From PALSA-612 sp963765295 (GTDB lineage: Bacteria; Actinomycetota; Thermoleophilia; Gaiellales; Gaiellaceae): a stretch of DNA of 64,000 bases. The DNA lies in the NCBI GenBank assembly GCA_963765295.1, contig CAVXVO010000008.1:124001-188000 (forward strand). The letters run 5' to 3'. Under the pieces are notes generated by a model. It searched no databases and was not told where the DNA came from. It was given only the letters and a program-made list of their open reading frames with translations. Positions 44,468 through 52,662 of the stretch are shown here, one piece after another; positions within the stretch are counted from its first letter, which is position 1; each line of letters begins with the position of its first letter. The position numbers and the translations under genes are program-made.

Positions 44468-45067
44468 TCATGGCTGCTTGCGCGAGATCACGGTCTTGAC
44501 CTTGTCGCCGGGAAGCTTCTTCCACAGCACCGCTTCCCGGGGCGTGATCACGCCGAGATACGTGCCGGGGATGAACACGCCCGAGTTCGAGGCGGTCAAG
44601 CCGCAGATGACCGCGATCACGCCCTGGGACGTGATCACATCGCACATCACGTGGCTGCCCGCGACCACCAGCGCCGTCCCCGTCTTCACAGTCAGCGTAC
44701 GCGGCCTGCCCGCGGCAGCCGGAAACGACGAGATGCTCACCTTCGGCTCGGCCTCACGGAGCACCAGCACCGGCCCAGACGCCGCCGCCTTCAGGAGCAA
44801 TGCCGCTTGATCGGCGACCGCGACTCCGAAACTCCCTACCGACGGCTTCTGCGCGCTCCCCAATCCGCAAACGATCGTGCGTGGCAAAGCCGACGAAACA
44901 GCACACCGAATCCGAGTACCGCTGACCGCCACCAGGTCACCAGCATGGAGTCGAACCAGCACCGCCCGCCCGGCACCCACTCGCGCGGCCGCAGGCATCA
45001 CAAACACAGTCGCAACAACCCCCGCCGCCAAAACACACAGCACGAGACCCCAGGCCTGAGCCCGCAT
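44468..45067 (-). CDS. Secreted protein with two copies of a two-cysteine domain
   Basis: 199 residues from ATG 45067 (GAGGGG 6 bases upstream; ATGs at 45079 and 45094 also possible). Signal sequence, then two repeats of ~75 residues: VAVSGTRIRCAVSSALPRTI / VCGL... and VVAGSHVMCDVITSQGVIAV / ICGL..., each Gly-Thr/Ser-x-(I/V)-x-Cys, then Cys 12-15 residues on, then a hydrophobic strand. The same pattern occurs once in each of the three plus-strand genes 45231-46253. The family is not known to me. Ends near GDKVKTVISRKQP. Confidence 0.65.
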   Translation of the reverse strand: MRAQAWGLVLCVLAAGVVATVFVMPAAARVGAGRAVLVRLHAGDLVAVSGTRIRCAVSSALPRTIVCGLGSAQKPSVGSFGVAVADQAALLLKAAASGPVLVLREAEPKVSISSFPAAAGRPRTLTVKTGTALVVAGSHVMCDVITSQGVIAVICGLTASNSGVFIPGTYLGVITPREAVLWKKLPGDKVKTVISRKQP

Positions 45068-45230
45068 CGTGCCCCTCATCGCCTGCGTCCTCATCTGTGT
45101 GACCCTAGCCGCTACCTGCCGTGCGATCCAGGTCGCTGATCCTCTCTCGGGTCTGAGCCGCCAGGTGCGTGGTCGGTCTCTGTTGTGAGAGAGTCGTCTA
45201 TGGCCAGGGCGTCTACAGGGAGGGAGAAGG

Positions 45231-45545
45231 ATGAGAAGGCTGATTGTGATCGCGGTCGTCGTCTTGGCGCTTTCGGGTGCCGGGGTGGCGGGTGCGATCG
45301 TGGACGGCAACGTCACCTCGATCAAGCCGGGGCAGTGGGCGCGGCTGGGGTCGACGAGCGTCTACTGCGAGGCGTATATCGAGGGTGGTACGCATCAACC
45401 CGGTTTCGACTGTGGTGACTGGGCGGGGAACTTCCACGTCGGCGGTAGTTACAGCGCCGTGATCGATGAACAAGGGGTCGAGGTCGATCGCTGGGACGCG
45501 ACTGGTCGTCACGTCCGCCATATCGTCACCTACCTCAACCCATGA
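45231..45545 (+). CDS. Small secreted two-cysteine-domain protein 1
   Basis: 104 residues; GGGAGGGAGAAGG ribosome site abuts ATG 45231. Signal peptide (LIVIAVVVLALSGAGVAGA), then SIKPGQWARLGSTSVYC, a second Cys in GFDCGDW and EQGVEVDRWD near the end. Its stop overlaps the next start (ATGA). Probably exported. Confidence 0.7.
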   Translation: MRRLIVIAVVVLALSGAGVAGAIVDGNVTSIKPGQWARLGSTSVYCEAYIEGGTHQPGFDCGDWAGNFHVGGSYSAVIDEQGVEVDRWDATGRHVRHIVTYLNP

Positions 45546-45859
45546 GCGGCCCGGTCAGGAAGTTGTCGGTGATCGCGGCCGTGCTTGTTGCCCTGGTCGC
45601 AGCCGCAGGTGCGGGGGCGCTTGTTCGCGCCACGATTTTCACGATCTCCTACCACCAGTTCGCGCGGCTGTCTGGCACGAAGGTCTTCTGCGTGAACGCG
45701 GTCGATCACAAGCAGCGTGCTTTCGTCTGCTCCGACCTGCTGCCTCGCGGTGTGCCGCGCACATACAACGTCGTTGTCGGTCAACCGGGGATCGAGGTCG
45801 GCCGCTGGTCGGCGAACGGGAATGGGGCGAGCACGATCCGCAAGTTCGATAACCCGTGA
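45542..45859 (+). CDS. Small secreted two-cysteine-domain protein 2
   Basis: 105 residues. Signal peptide (LSVIAAVLVALVAAAGAGA), then IFTISYHQFARLSGTKVFC, AFVCSDLL and QPGIEVGRWSANG. Same layout as its neighbours, translationally coupled to gene 1. Cysteine spacing and the ARLxGTxVxC motif define the family. Confidence 0.7.
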   Translation: MSGPVRKLSVIAAVLVALVAAAGAGALVRATIFTISYHQFARLSGTKVFCVNAVDHKQRAFVCSDLLPRGVPRTYNVVVGQPGIEVGRWSANGNGASTIRKFDNP

Positions 45860-45890
45860 CCGAACCGTCATGCCGAAGGAAGGACGAAAC

Positions 45891-46253
45891 GTGAGGAAAA
45901 CGACGATCAAGAGGTTGACGCTTGTCTGTGCTGCTCTCTCGGCGCTTGCGCTCGCCGGGGGTGTCGGAGCGGCCATCCGCTCCACGATCTTCACGATCAA
46001 ACCTTCCCACTACGCCCGGCTGGCGGGAACGGACGTGTACTGCCTCAACCAGGACAGCAACGTCAAAGGTCTCGCCAGGTTCTACTGTGGCCGCCGCACG
46101 AACGCAGCCACCAACGACGGCTGGGCCTACAGCAACGCCCTGGAGGTCTACGTTCACGGGATCAACGCCCTCGTCTGCCCTCGGACCGGCACGTGCTACT
46201 CGCCCTCAGACCACTCCTTCCCGAAGGCCAAAGTCCAAAAGCCTGGCCATTGA
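45891..46253 (+). CDS. Small secreted two-cysteine-domain protein 3
   Basis: 120 residues from GTG 45891 (GAAGGAAGGA upstream). Signal peptide (LTLVCAALSALALAGGVGA), IFTIKPSHYARLAGTDVYC, ARFYCGRRTN, then an extended tail with LVCPRTGTCYSPSDH carrying two more Cys. The third gene of the run, 31 bp after gene 2. Confidence 0.7.
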   Translation: MRKTTIKRLTLVCAALSALALAGGVGAAIRSTIFTIKPSHYARLAGTDVYCLNQDSNVKGLARFYCGRRTNAATNDGWAYSNALEVYVHGINALVCPRTGTCYSPSDHSFPKAKVQKPGH

Positions 46254-46480
46254 GACGGCAAACAGAGTCGAGGGCTCAGCAACGAACATGCCCTTGTTCC
46301 TGCTTCAGCCCTATCCAGCTGGCGCTTCTCAAGAAGGCAAGACGGCCCCGGCATCGATGAATTCCGGTGGACCAGAGCAGAACGGCAGCAGTCCGAGGCA
46401 GGCTGCGGCGCGGGGCACGACCGTCGCCGGTGCGGCGGGGTCGTGCTCGTCGTGCAGGTTGTTCTGCATCGAGTGACGTC

Positions 46481-46885
46481 GTGAACCTGCTCTGGGCGGG
46501 ACTGATCGTCGTGGGCATTGCGGCCATCGCGATCGCGACGATGCTGCTCGTTCGCCACCGTGCTCCGGCGGGAAGCTACTTCGAGGACGGTGACCGCGCG
46601 GCCGGGGTCTTCGGTGTCCTCGCGACCGGCTTCGCTGTGCTGCTCGGGTTTGTCGTCTTCCTCGCGTTTGAGAGCCACGACACCTCCCGCAGCGGCGCCG
46701 AGACGGAGGCGCAGATCGTCGCGGAGCAGTTCGAGACGGGGCAGTTCTTCCCCGTCGCGGTACAGGCCCGCCTCTCGGCCCGAAAGCAGCGGCCCCGACT
46801 ACGACTGCCACCAGCACTCTTCGGACGCGGCCCATGCGAGCGCGATCCTGAGCTCCCATCTCTCCCCCTTCCTCCGGTCGTCTGA
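46481..46885 (+). CDS. DUF4239 (bestrophin-like) membrane protein, truncated
   Basis: Starts NLLWAGLIVVGIAAIAIATM and continues AGVFGVLATGFAVLLGFVVF, EAQIVAEQFETGQFFPVAV, as in DUF4239 proteins of ~250 residues. After residue ~95 the expected next part (a YARSVV...EW..M region and two more helices) is replaced by an Arg/Pro-rich run with no similarity, then a stop at 46885. The gene is cut at about 46780, close to where the clean right-hand region begins. Confidence 0.6.
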   Translation: MNLLWAGLIVVGIAAIAIATMLLVRHRAPAGSYFEDGDRAAGVFGVLATGFAVLLGFVVFLAFESHDTSRSGAETEAQIVAEQFETGQFFPVAVQARLSARKQRPRLRLPPALFGRGPCERDPELPSLPLPPVV

Positions 46886-47118
46886 TCGGCCACGACAGCC
46901 GAATGCCTGTCGCCCGCACTGACGACCGTCCGTAGGTAGGGCCACGTGGGTGACACTCGCCATTCGCCTCGCTGTGGGGAATCGACTGCCTTTCTCGTGC
47001 GCGTGACCAGGTGCCCCGGCCCTGAGGCCGCAAGGAACTATCCGGTGCGGAGCGCTGATCCTCGACAGGATCGCTCCGCACCGGACGCTCTCCGATACCC
47101 GCATCGGCATTCTCCTAT

Positions 47119-48351
47119 TCATCGCCGATCGACGACGCGGACGGCCTTTCCCTCGCTTCGCGGCACCGCGCCGGCGTCCAGCACCTCGGCGCGAACGCGT
47201 ATGCCGAGGTGCTCGCGCAGCACCCGCTCGACGGTGTTGCGTAGGGCCGCCCGATCGGCGTCGGCGCCGGCAGGCTCGCATTGCACCGTGAGCTCGTCCA
47301 TCGCGCCGTTTCGCTCGACCACGAGCTGGTAGTGCGGTGCCACCTCGGGCACGGAGAGGAGTGCGTGCTCGACGTTCGAGGGATACACGTTGACGCCGCG
47401 GACGATGATCATGTCGTCGCGGCGCCCGCGCAGGCCGCGGATCCTCGCCGTCGTCCTGCCGCAGCGGCAGGGCTCGAGCGTGAGCGAGCCGATGTCGCCG
47501 GTGCGGTAGCGCAGGAAGGGCATTGCCTCCTTCGCGAGCGTCGTGAAGACGAGTTCGCCCTCCTCGCCCTCGGGCAACACCGTGCCGGACTCGGGATCGA
47601 CCAGCTCGACGAGGAAGTGGTCCTCGTGCACGTGCAGGCCGTCCCGCACCTCGATGCACTCCGCCGCGACCCCCGGACCGCACATCTCGGACAGTCCGTA
47701 GAAGTTCACGGCGCGGAGGCCGGGCAGGGCGGATTCGATCTGCTCGCGGAGCCCCTCCGTCCACGGCTCTCCGCCGAACAGCCCGAGCTCGAGCTTCAGC
47801 GTCATGGGGTCGATCCCGGCATCCTTCACGGCCTGCGCGATCACGACCGCGTACGAGGGTGTCGAGACGAGCACCTGTGCGCCGAGGTCGTGGAGGAGCG
47901 TCGCCTGGCGCGCCGACATCCCTCCCGAGACCGGCACGACCGGGGCGCCGATTCGCTCCGCTCCCTGGTGGAAGCCGTGGCCGCCGGTGAAGAGCCCGTA
48001 CGTGTTCGCGTTGTGCACGAGCATCCCCGGCCGGACGCCCGCAAGCGTCATGCAACGCGCCATCAGCTCTGTCCACGCCTCGAGGTCTGCGCGGGTGTAG
48101 CCGACGACCGTCGGCTTGCCGAAGGTCCCGCTCGACGCGTGCAGGCGAACGAGCGAGGAGACCGGCACGCGCAGCAGTCCGAACGGGTACCCGTCGCGCA
48201 GATCGGCTTTGCCGCTGAACGGCGTTTGCGCGAGGTCCTCCAGTTCGACTCCGAACGTCGCACGTAGCCGCGCGCGCTGGAGCGCTCGCAGATCCGCCCG
48301 GGACAGTCGTTCTGCCGCGTCCCAGACGACCGGCTCAGAGGCTGCGCTCAT
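47119..48351 (-). CDS. Phenylacetate-CoA ligase-like (PaaK-type) adenylate-forming enzyme
   Basis: 410 residues from ATG 48351. Motifs in order: LHASSGTFGKPTVVGYTRAD (phosphate loop), YGLSEMCGPGVAAEC, FLRYRTGDIGSL and RRDDMIIVRGVNVYPSNVEH, with a C-terminal Lys in SEGKAVRV. It would convert an aryl acid, ATP and CoA to an aryl-CoA. Relative to PaaK the first ~25 residues after LRATF (the VPFYRR helix region) are missing in frame. Its start overlaps the DpgC-like gene by 17 bp, so its product probably feeds that enzyme. Confidence 0.85.
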   Translation of the reverse strand: MSAASEPVVWDAAERLSRADLRALQRARLRATFGVELEDLAQTPFSGKADLRDGYPFGLLRVPVSSLVRLHASSGTFGKPTVVGYTRADLEAWTELMARCMTLAGVRPGMLVHNANTYGLFTGGHGFHQGAERIGAPVVPVSGGMSARQATLLHDLGAQVLVSTPSYAVVIAQAVKDAGIDPMTLKLELGLFGGEPWTEGLREQIESALPGLRAVNFYGLSEMCGPGVAAECIEVRDGLHVHEDHFLVELVDPESGTVLPEGEEGELVFTTLAKEAMPFLRYRTGDIGSLTLEPCRCGRTTARIRGLRGRRDDMIIVRGVNVYPSNVEHALLSVPEVAPHYQLVVERNGAMDELTVQCEPAGADADRAALRNTVERVLREHLGIRVRAEVLDAGAVPRSEGKAVRVVDRR

Positions 48352-49567
48352 GTGCGTTCCAGTGCTGCTCGAGGTTGCGCACGAGGGCCGGGCTGAAGTG
48401 GCAATACGCCTGCTCGCGGCAGAACATCGCCATGTACTGCCGGAACGTGTCGAGCGACTCGGCGCCGACACGGAGGGCACGCCGGTTCCCGGCGGCATTG
48501 ACGAGGCCGGAGCTCGTCAGCGACTCGACACGCTGGGCGATCGCGGCGTCCATCTCGGCAGACGACTCGACGACCTCGTCGCAGAGCAGGTCGCCGTGCG
48601 GCGTGCCCGCTTCGAACTCGAGCCCGGAGAGGATCGCCTGTCGTGCGAGCCTGTCGCCGACCGACCGCGCGAGCCGCAGGTTGGACGCGCCGGGAAGGAT
48701 CCCTTCCTTCCGCGCGGGGAGATACAGACGCGTTCCGCGGGTTGCGATCACGTGATCGACCGTGTGCAGGATCTGACAGGCGCCGCCGATCGCGAACGTC
48801 TCGACCCCGGCGACCCAGAGCTTCTCCGTCGTCTGCTCCGGCTCGTCCGGGCGAAACTCGTCGGAGCTGAGACCGCGGAAGAGCTTGTTCACGTAGCCGA
48901 GGTCGCGTGTGACGAAGAACATGAAGTCGAGACGGCCGTGGTAGAGGTGCGTGAGGTTGAGCCCGGCGCCGAAGACGCGCTGGCCGGCGTAGCGCGGATG
49001 GCTGACGACGGCGCCGCGTATGACGCCGACCTCCACGTCGGGGTCCAGCAGTGCGAGGTCAACTGCCGTCTCGGTCGTCGGCAGCGTGTCGCAGTCCTCG
49101 GCGTTGAGATGGCGGTCGTTCCGGATCTCGATGTAGGCGACCCGTCCGCGTCGCTCGAGATTCGTCCCGCCGAGGTCGGCGACGCCCGTTGTGCGGAACT
49201 CGTCGAGGCGTTCGAGCGCGGTCTCGGTCGGGCGCAGCATCGACCAGACGAGATGCGCCCCGCAGCGCGGCGAAGCGAGAACGTAGGACAGGAAGAGTCC
49301 TTGAGCGATCTCGACGCCCTGCTTGTCGGGCAGCTTGCGGCCCCGCTCGATCGCGACCTCGTCGCGCGTCGGCACAAGACCGGGGAAACGTTCGGCTGCG
49401 GCGTACACGAGGTCCTCGTCGCGCACGGCGTGGCTCAGGTCGTCGGTGAGCTCGACGTAGACCGTCTCCGCGTGCTCGCGGAGGAACGCAATCCGCGCAG
49501 CGGTGTCGGCTTCGAACGAGCCGCTCAGCTCAAGCTTCGGCAATGAGGAACTCGGCGGCACGCTCAC
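48335..49567 (-). CDS. dpgC: DpgC-like (3,5-dihydroxyphenyl)acetyl-CoA 1,2-dioxygenase (crotonase fold)
   Basis: 410 residues. A helical N-terminal domain is followed by the crotonase fold with RNDRHLNAEDCDTLPTTETA, DLALLDPDVEVGVIRGAVV, HPRYAGQRVFGAGLNLTHLY and GVETFAIGGACQILHTVDHV, closely following DpgC of glycopeptide-antibiotic pathways, a cofactor-free dioxygenase cleaving an arylacetyl-CoA to an arylglyoxylate. Here no peptide synthetase genes accompany it, so a catabolic role is more likely. Overlaps the GMC gene by 38 bp and the ligase gene by 17 bp. Product identity is inferred from similarity only. Confidence 0.8.
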   Translation of the reverse strand: MSVPPSSSLPKLELSGSFEADTAARIAFLREHAETVYVELTDDLSHAVRDEDLVYAAAERFPGLVPTRDEVAIERGRKLPDKQGVEIAQGLFLSYVLASPRCGAHLVWSMLRPTETALERLDEFRTTGVADLGGTNLERRGRVAYIEIRNDRHLNAEDCDTLPTTETAVDLALLDPDVEVGVIRGAVVSHPRYAGQRVFGAGLNLTHLYHGRLDFMFFVTRDLGYVNKLFRGLSSDEFRPDEPEQTTEKLWVAGVETFAIGGACQILHTVDHVIATRGTRLYLPARKEGILPGASNLRLARSVGDRLARQAILSGLEFEAGTPHGDLLCDEVVESSAEMDAAIAQRVESLTSSGLVNAAGNRRALRVGAESLDTFRQYMAMFCREQAYCHFSPALVRNLEQHWNAHERSL

Positions 49568-51035
49568 CGATCATGATCGATGGGGCATTCGTATTGCCAG
49601 TCGTGACCATCGGCATGATCGATGCGTCGGCCACCCGCAGGCCTTCGATGCCGTGGACACGGAGTCGCGGGTCGACGACGGCAGCCGCATCGGTGCCCAT
49701 CTTGCACGTCCCGACCTGATGGTGGTACGTGATCACGGTCTCCCGCACGTATGCGCGCACGGCCTCCGCGGTGTCGACCAACGGGCCCGGATACCTCTCG
49801 GCGGCGCCCCAGGCGTGGAGCGCGTCCGCCGCGCCGACGCGTCGGCACAGGTCGACGGCCGCGACGAGACCCTCGAGGTCGGCCTCGCAGGCAAGGACGT
49901 TCGGGTCGAGCGCGACCGGATCCTCGGGGCTCGGACCGGTGAGGCGCAGCGAGCCGCGGCTGAGCGGGCGCACGAGCCCGCCCATCAAGGTGAACCCGTT
50001 CTCGATCGCCTCCATCCACGGCTCGACCATCGGCACCATGAAGTGGATCGGCTGGACGTCGGGCGCCGGTAGCCCTGGCCGCGAGCGCCAGAAGAGATGC
50101 GTCTGACAGGCGGGCAGGCCGGGTGAGGGAGGCCCCACCTCGCGCTCGGCGCTGAAGATCACCGGCGAGAGCAGGTGGTCGTGAAGGTTCTCGCCGACGC
50201 CGGGCAGGTCGGCGACGACGTCGATGCCATGCGAGCGCAGGTGATCCGCAGGCCCGATCCCCGAGAGCAGCAGCAGCTGCGCCGACCCGATCGTTCCTCC
50301 GCACACCACGACCTCGCCGGCGTGGGCGCGCTCGATGCGGCTGCCCTCCGACCACTCGACGCCGACACACGCAGTGCCGTCGAAGAGCAGACGGTGCGCG
50401 ACTGCGCCGGTGACGATCTCGAGGCTCGCGTGTCGCTCGACCGGCCGGATGTAGGCCGCCGCTGTGCTGTGGCGGACGCCGTCCTCGATGCTGAACTGCA
50501 TGAACGACACGCCGTCCTGCGAGACGCCGTTGTAGTCCGCGTTCAGCGGCAGGCCGCACTCCTGTGCGGCCTCGGCGATCGAGACGTGGATCGGATCCGG
50601 ATCGAACGACGTGAGCAGGCTCACGGTGCCGGGCCCGTGGGGCGAGCGCCGCTCGATCCGCTCGTACACCGGCCGAACGTCCTCCCACGACCAGCCCTCG
50701 GCACCGAGCTCCGCCCACGTGTCGAAGTCGGAGGGGGCGCCGCGGACCCAGATCATCGCGTTCAGGCAGCTCGACCCGCCGAGGACACGGCCGCGCGGCC
50801 ACGCGAGCCGGCGTCCGTTGGCGTGGGACTGCGGCACGGTCTCGTAGGCCCAATCGACCTCGGAGAGCCACAGCTCGTGAAGCCGCCCGGGATCGTGGAT
50901 CGCCGGGTTCTCGTCTTGCCCACCGGCCTCGAGCAGCAGGACGCGACCCGCGCCGCCGTCGATCAGGCGCCGCGCGACGACTGCACCGGCCGACCCGGCG
51001 CCGACGACGACGACGTCGGCACTGCGATCGCTCAC
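49530..51035 (-). CDS. GMC-family FAD oxidoreductase
   Basis: 501 residues from GTG 51035. FAD fold VVVVGAGSAGAVVARRL, then LLLEAGGQDENP, GMC signature GRVLGGSSCLNAMIWVRG, second signature GGTIGSAQLLLLSGIGP and the C-terminal catalytic His-His region TYHHQVGTCKMG with TTGNTNAPSIMIGERAAEF. It oxidises an alcohol, substrate unknown. Its start overlaps the stop of the 25-residue peptide gene (GTGA), a strong sign of coupled translation. Confidence 0.9.
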   Translation of the reverse strand: MSDRSADVVVVGAGSAGAVVARRLIDGGAGRVLLLEAGGQDENPAIHDPGRLHELWLSEVDWAYETVPQSHANGRRLAWPRGRVLGGSSCLNAMIWVRGAPSDFDTWAELGAEGWSWEDVRPVYERIERRSPHGPGTVSLLTSFDPDPIHVSIAEAAQECGLPLNADYNGVSQDGVSFMQFSIEDGVRHSTAAAYIRPVERHASLEIVTGAVAHRLLFDGTACVGVEWSEGSRIERAHAGEVVVCGGTIGSAQLLLLSGIGPADHLRSHGIDVVADLPGVGENLHDHLLSPVIFSAEREVGPPSPGLPACQTHLFWRSRPGLPAPDVQPIHFMVPMVEPWMEAIENGFTLMGGLVRPLSRGSLRLTGPSPEDPVALDPNVLACEADLEGLVAAVDLCRRVGAADALHAWGAAERYPGPLVDTAEAVRAYVRETVITYHHQVGTCKMGTDAAAVVDPRLRVHGIEGLRVADASIMPMVTTGNTNAPSIMIGERAAEFLIAEA

Positions 51036-51109
51036 GTGAGCGACACCCAGACGCTCTCGACGTCGCTGCAGAGGTCGATCGTTTCGAGCACCTGCGCCTT
51101 AGCGGCCAC
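51032..51109 (-). CDS. 25-residue peptide encoded just before the GMC oxidoreductase
   Basis: GTG 51109 with AAGGAG 6 bases upstream; 25 codons, ending in TGA that overlaps the GMC start. The peptide reads AAKAQVLETIDLCSDVESV after the start and ends WVSLT: one Cys, one Trp, five acidic residues, no signal or membrane segment. It could be a ribosomal peptide precursor handled by the operon enzymes, or merely a leader that couples translation. No radical SAM or other maturase is visible in the window, which weakens the first idea. Confidence 0.6.
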   Translation of the reverse strand: MAAKAQVLETIDLCSDVESVWVSLT

Positions 51110-51122
51110 GGCGTCTCCTTCT

Positions 51123-51141
51123 CACGTGTGGCGGACACGTG
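51123..51141. promoter_or_regulatory. Operator-like dyad before the peptide/GMC/dpgC/ligase operon
   Basis: CACGTGT-GGCGG-ACACGTG, a perfect 7-bp inverted repeat, 14 bp upstream of the peptide start and 31 bp past the end of the AraC-type gene. The only gap in the operon's upstream side is here, so promoter and operator should both lie in 51110-51171 unless transcription continues from the regulator gene. Confidence 0.5.
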
Positions 51142-51171
51142 CAGCATCGCCACGCCGGCCTCGCGCCGCTG

Positions 51172-52188
51172 TCACGTGCGCGCACAGCGGTTGAGCGTCA
51201 GCGCACGACTCTCACGGCCGATGCCGCCGTGCAGCTGCTGTGCGCGGTACTCGGTCGGCGAGAGGCCGTAGGCGTCGCGGAAGAGCCTGCTCAGGTGGGC
51301 GGGGTTCGTCAAGCCCCAGCGGGCGCCGATACTCGTCACCGTCTCGTCCCGCCGCAACGGATCCGCGAGGTCGCGACAGCATCCCTCGAGCCGCCGCTGC
51401 CGGATCCAGCCCGAGACGGTGGAGCCGTCGTCCTCGAAGAGCCGATGCAGGTACCGCTTCGACACGTGCACTGCGGCCGCGATCTTCCCGGGCGCGAGCG
51501 ACGGGTCGCTGAGGCGCGACCGTGCGTGCGCATGCGCACGGAGGAGGAGCTCGGCTCGCGAAGAGGGACGACGCCCGCCGTCACTCTCGATGACGCTCGC
51601 GCAGAGCGACTCGACGAGCTCGACCGTACCCTCGACGACGCGGTCGTGCGCTTCCGGGACCTCGCCCCATATCGCGAGGTCGGCAAGCCGCTCGAGGAAC
51701 GGTGCGACCGCCCACGCGATTCCGCAGTCGCCACGGATCCGCGTCGCGGTCATCCGACCGACAAGCACGGGCTCGAGGCCGAGCATCGCACGCGGGAGCA
51801 TGCACACGAGCATGCGGAAGTCCCCGGCGCCCTCGATCGTGTACGGGCGCGAGCAGTCATAGAGCGCGAAGTCGCCGGGCCGGAGAACTGCCTCGCGGCT
51901 GTCCTGGACGACGAGGGCCTGGCCGGCGAGCAGGAGGCTGAGCTTGTACCGGTCCCCGTCCGTGTCCGCCGCGAGCGCTGCGGTGCGCCGGACCGTGTGC
52001 GGCGACACTTCGAGCCGGCTCAGGGCGAGCGGCCCAACGACGCCCGCCTGCAGAACGCCAGAGAACGAGGCGCGGTCGTGCGGCTTGCACTCGAGTGGCA
52101 CGAAGAGCTCCGAGCTCGCGGTCACCCACAGCTCCGCCCGGTCCTCGACGGGGACGCTCGATGTGTCGCAAATGATGGGCATCGTCAA
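51172..52188 (-). CDS. AraC/XylS-family regulator (FeaR-like)
   Basis: 338 residues. The N-terminal ligand-binding domain (PVEDRAELWVTASSELFVPL, a cupin part with DRYKLSLLLAGQALVVQDS and LRPGDFALYDCSRPYTI) is of the AraC-binding-like/FeaR type. Two C-terminal HTH motifs follow: IAAAVHVSKRYLHRLFEDDG and WGLTNPAHLSRLFRDAYGLS. It lies directly upstream of the operon it most likely controls, probably as an activator responding to the substrate. Confidence 0.9.
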   Translation of the reverse strand: MTMPIICDTSSVPVEDRAELWVTASSELFVPLECKPHDRASFSGVLQAGVVGPLALSRLEVSPHTVRRTAALAADTDGDRYKLSLLLAGQALVVQDSREAVLRPGDFALYDCSRPYTIEGAGDFRMLVCMLPRAMLGLEPVLVGRMTATRIRGDCGIAWAVAPFLERLADLAIWGEVPEAHDRVVEGTVELVESLCASVIESDGGRRPSSRAELLLRAHAHARSRLSDPSLAPGKIAAAVHVSKRYLHRLFEDDGSTVSGWIRQRRLEGCCRDLADPLRRDETVTSIGARWGLTNPAHLSRLFRDAYGLSPTEYRAQQLHGGIGRESRALTLNRCART

Positions 52189-52235
52189 CGCCGCAGCCTA
52201 CGGGGACGGCGTGTGTCCGCCAAGTCTCGGTCCGA

Positions 52236-52646
52236 CGCGCCGTCAAGGTCAAGGTCGAGCGGGCACGCTCGCTCCTCGGCGTCGACACGCTCGACGTGTT
52301 CATGCTGCATCGCGACGACCCGTCGGTGCCCATCGCGGCGCTCGCAGACGCGCTGCGCGAGCAGGCCGCCGCGGGCTCGATCGAGAGCTTCGGAGTATCG
52401 AACTGGATGCTCGAGCGCTTCGAAGCGTTGGCCGCCGAGCTCGGCCCCGACGCTCACCGCATCGCAGTGTTCAGCAACCACTCCTCTCTCGTGACCATGG
52501 TCACACCCACCTGGCCCGGCTGTCTGGCGATGACGAGGGAGGACACGGCGATCGGGACGCGCTCCGAACCGCATCTCGACGAGCTCATGACTGCTGCGCG
52601 ATTCGAGCTGTCGGCCGACGAGATCGCCTCGCTCGAGAACGTGTGA
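52236..52646 (+). pseudogene. Aldo/keto reductase remnant
   Basis: Reads ERARSLLGVDTLDVFMLHRD, AAGSIESFGVSNWMLERFEA and RIAVFSNHSSLVTMVTPTWP, then a C-terminal FELSADEIASLENV. The first ~110 residues of the barrel and its start are gone and a further ~100 residues are missing before the C-terminus. It lies convergent to both neighbours. Confidence 0.7.
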
Positions 52647-52662
52647 TGACCGCGGTCGATCT

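Noticed and set aside
46329..46469. Possible 46-residue minus-strand peptide with two Cys, divergent from DUF4239
   Set aside because: No ribosome site or recognisable signal; could be chance.
46799..48076. Long minus-strand frame overlapping the ligase gene
   Set aside because: Arg-rich shadow of the PaaK-like gene without family motifs.
51032..51109. PqqA- or MftA-type cofactor precursor
   Set aside because: The peptide lacks the Glu-x3-Tyr of PqqA and the C-terminal Val-Tyr of MftA, and no maturase is nearby; kept only as an open question.
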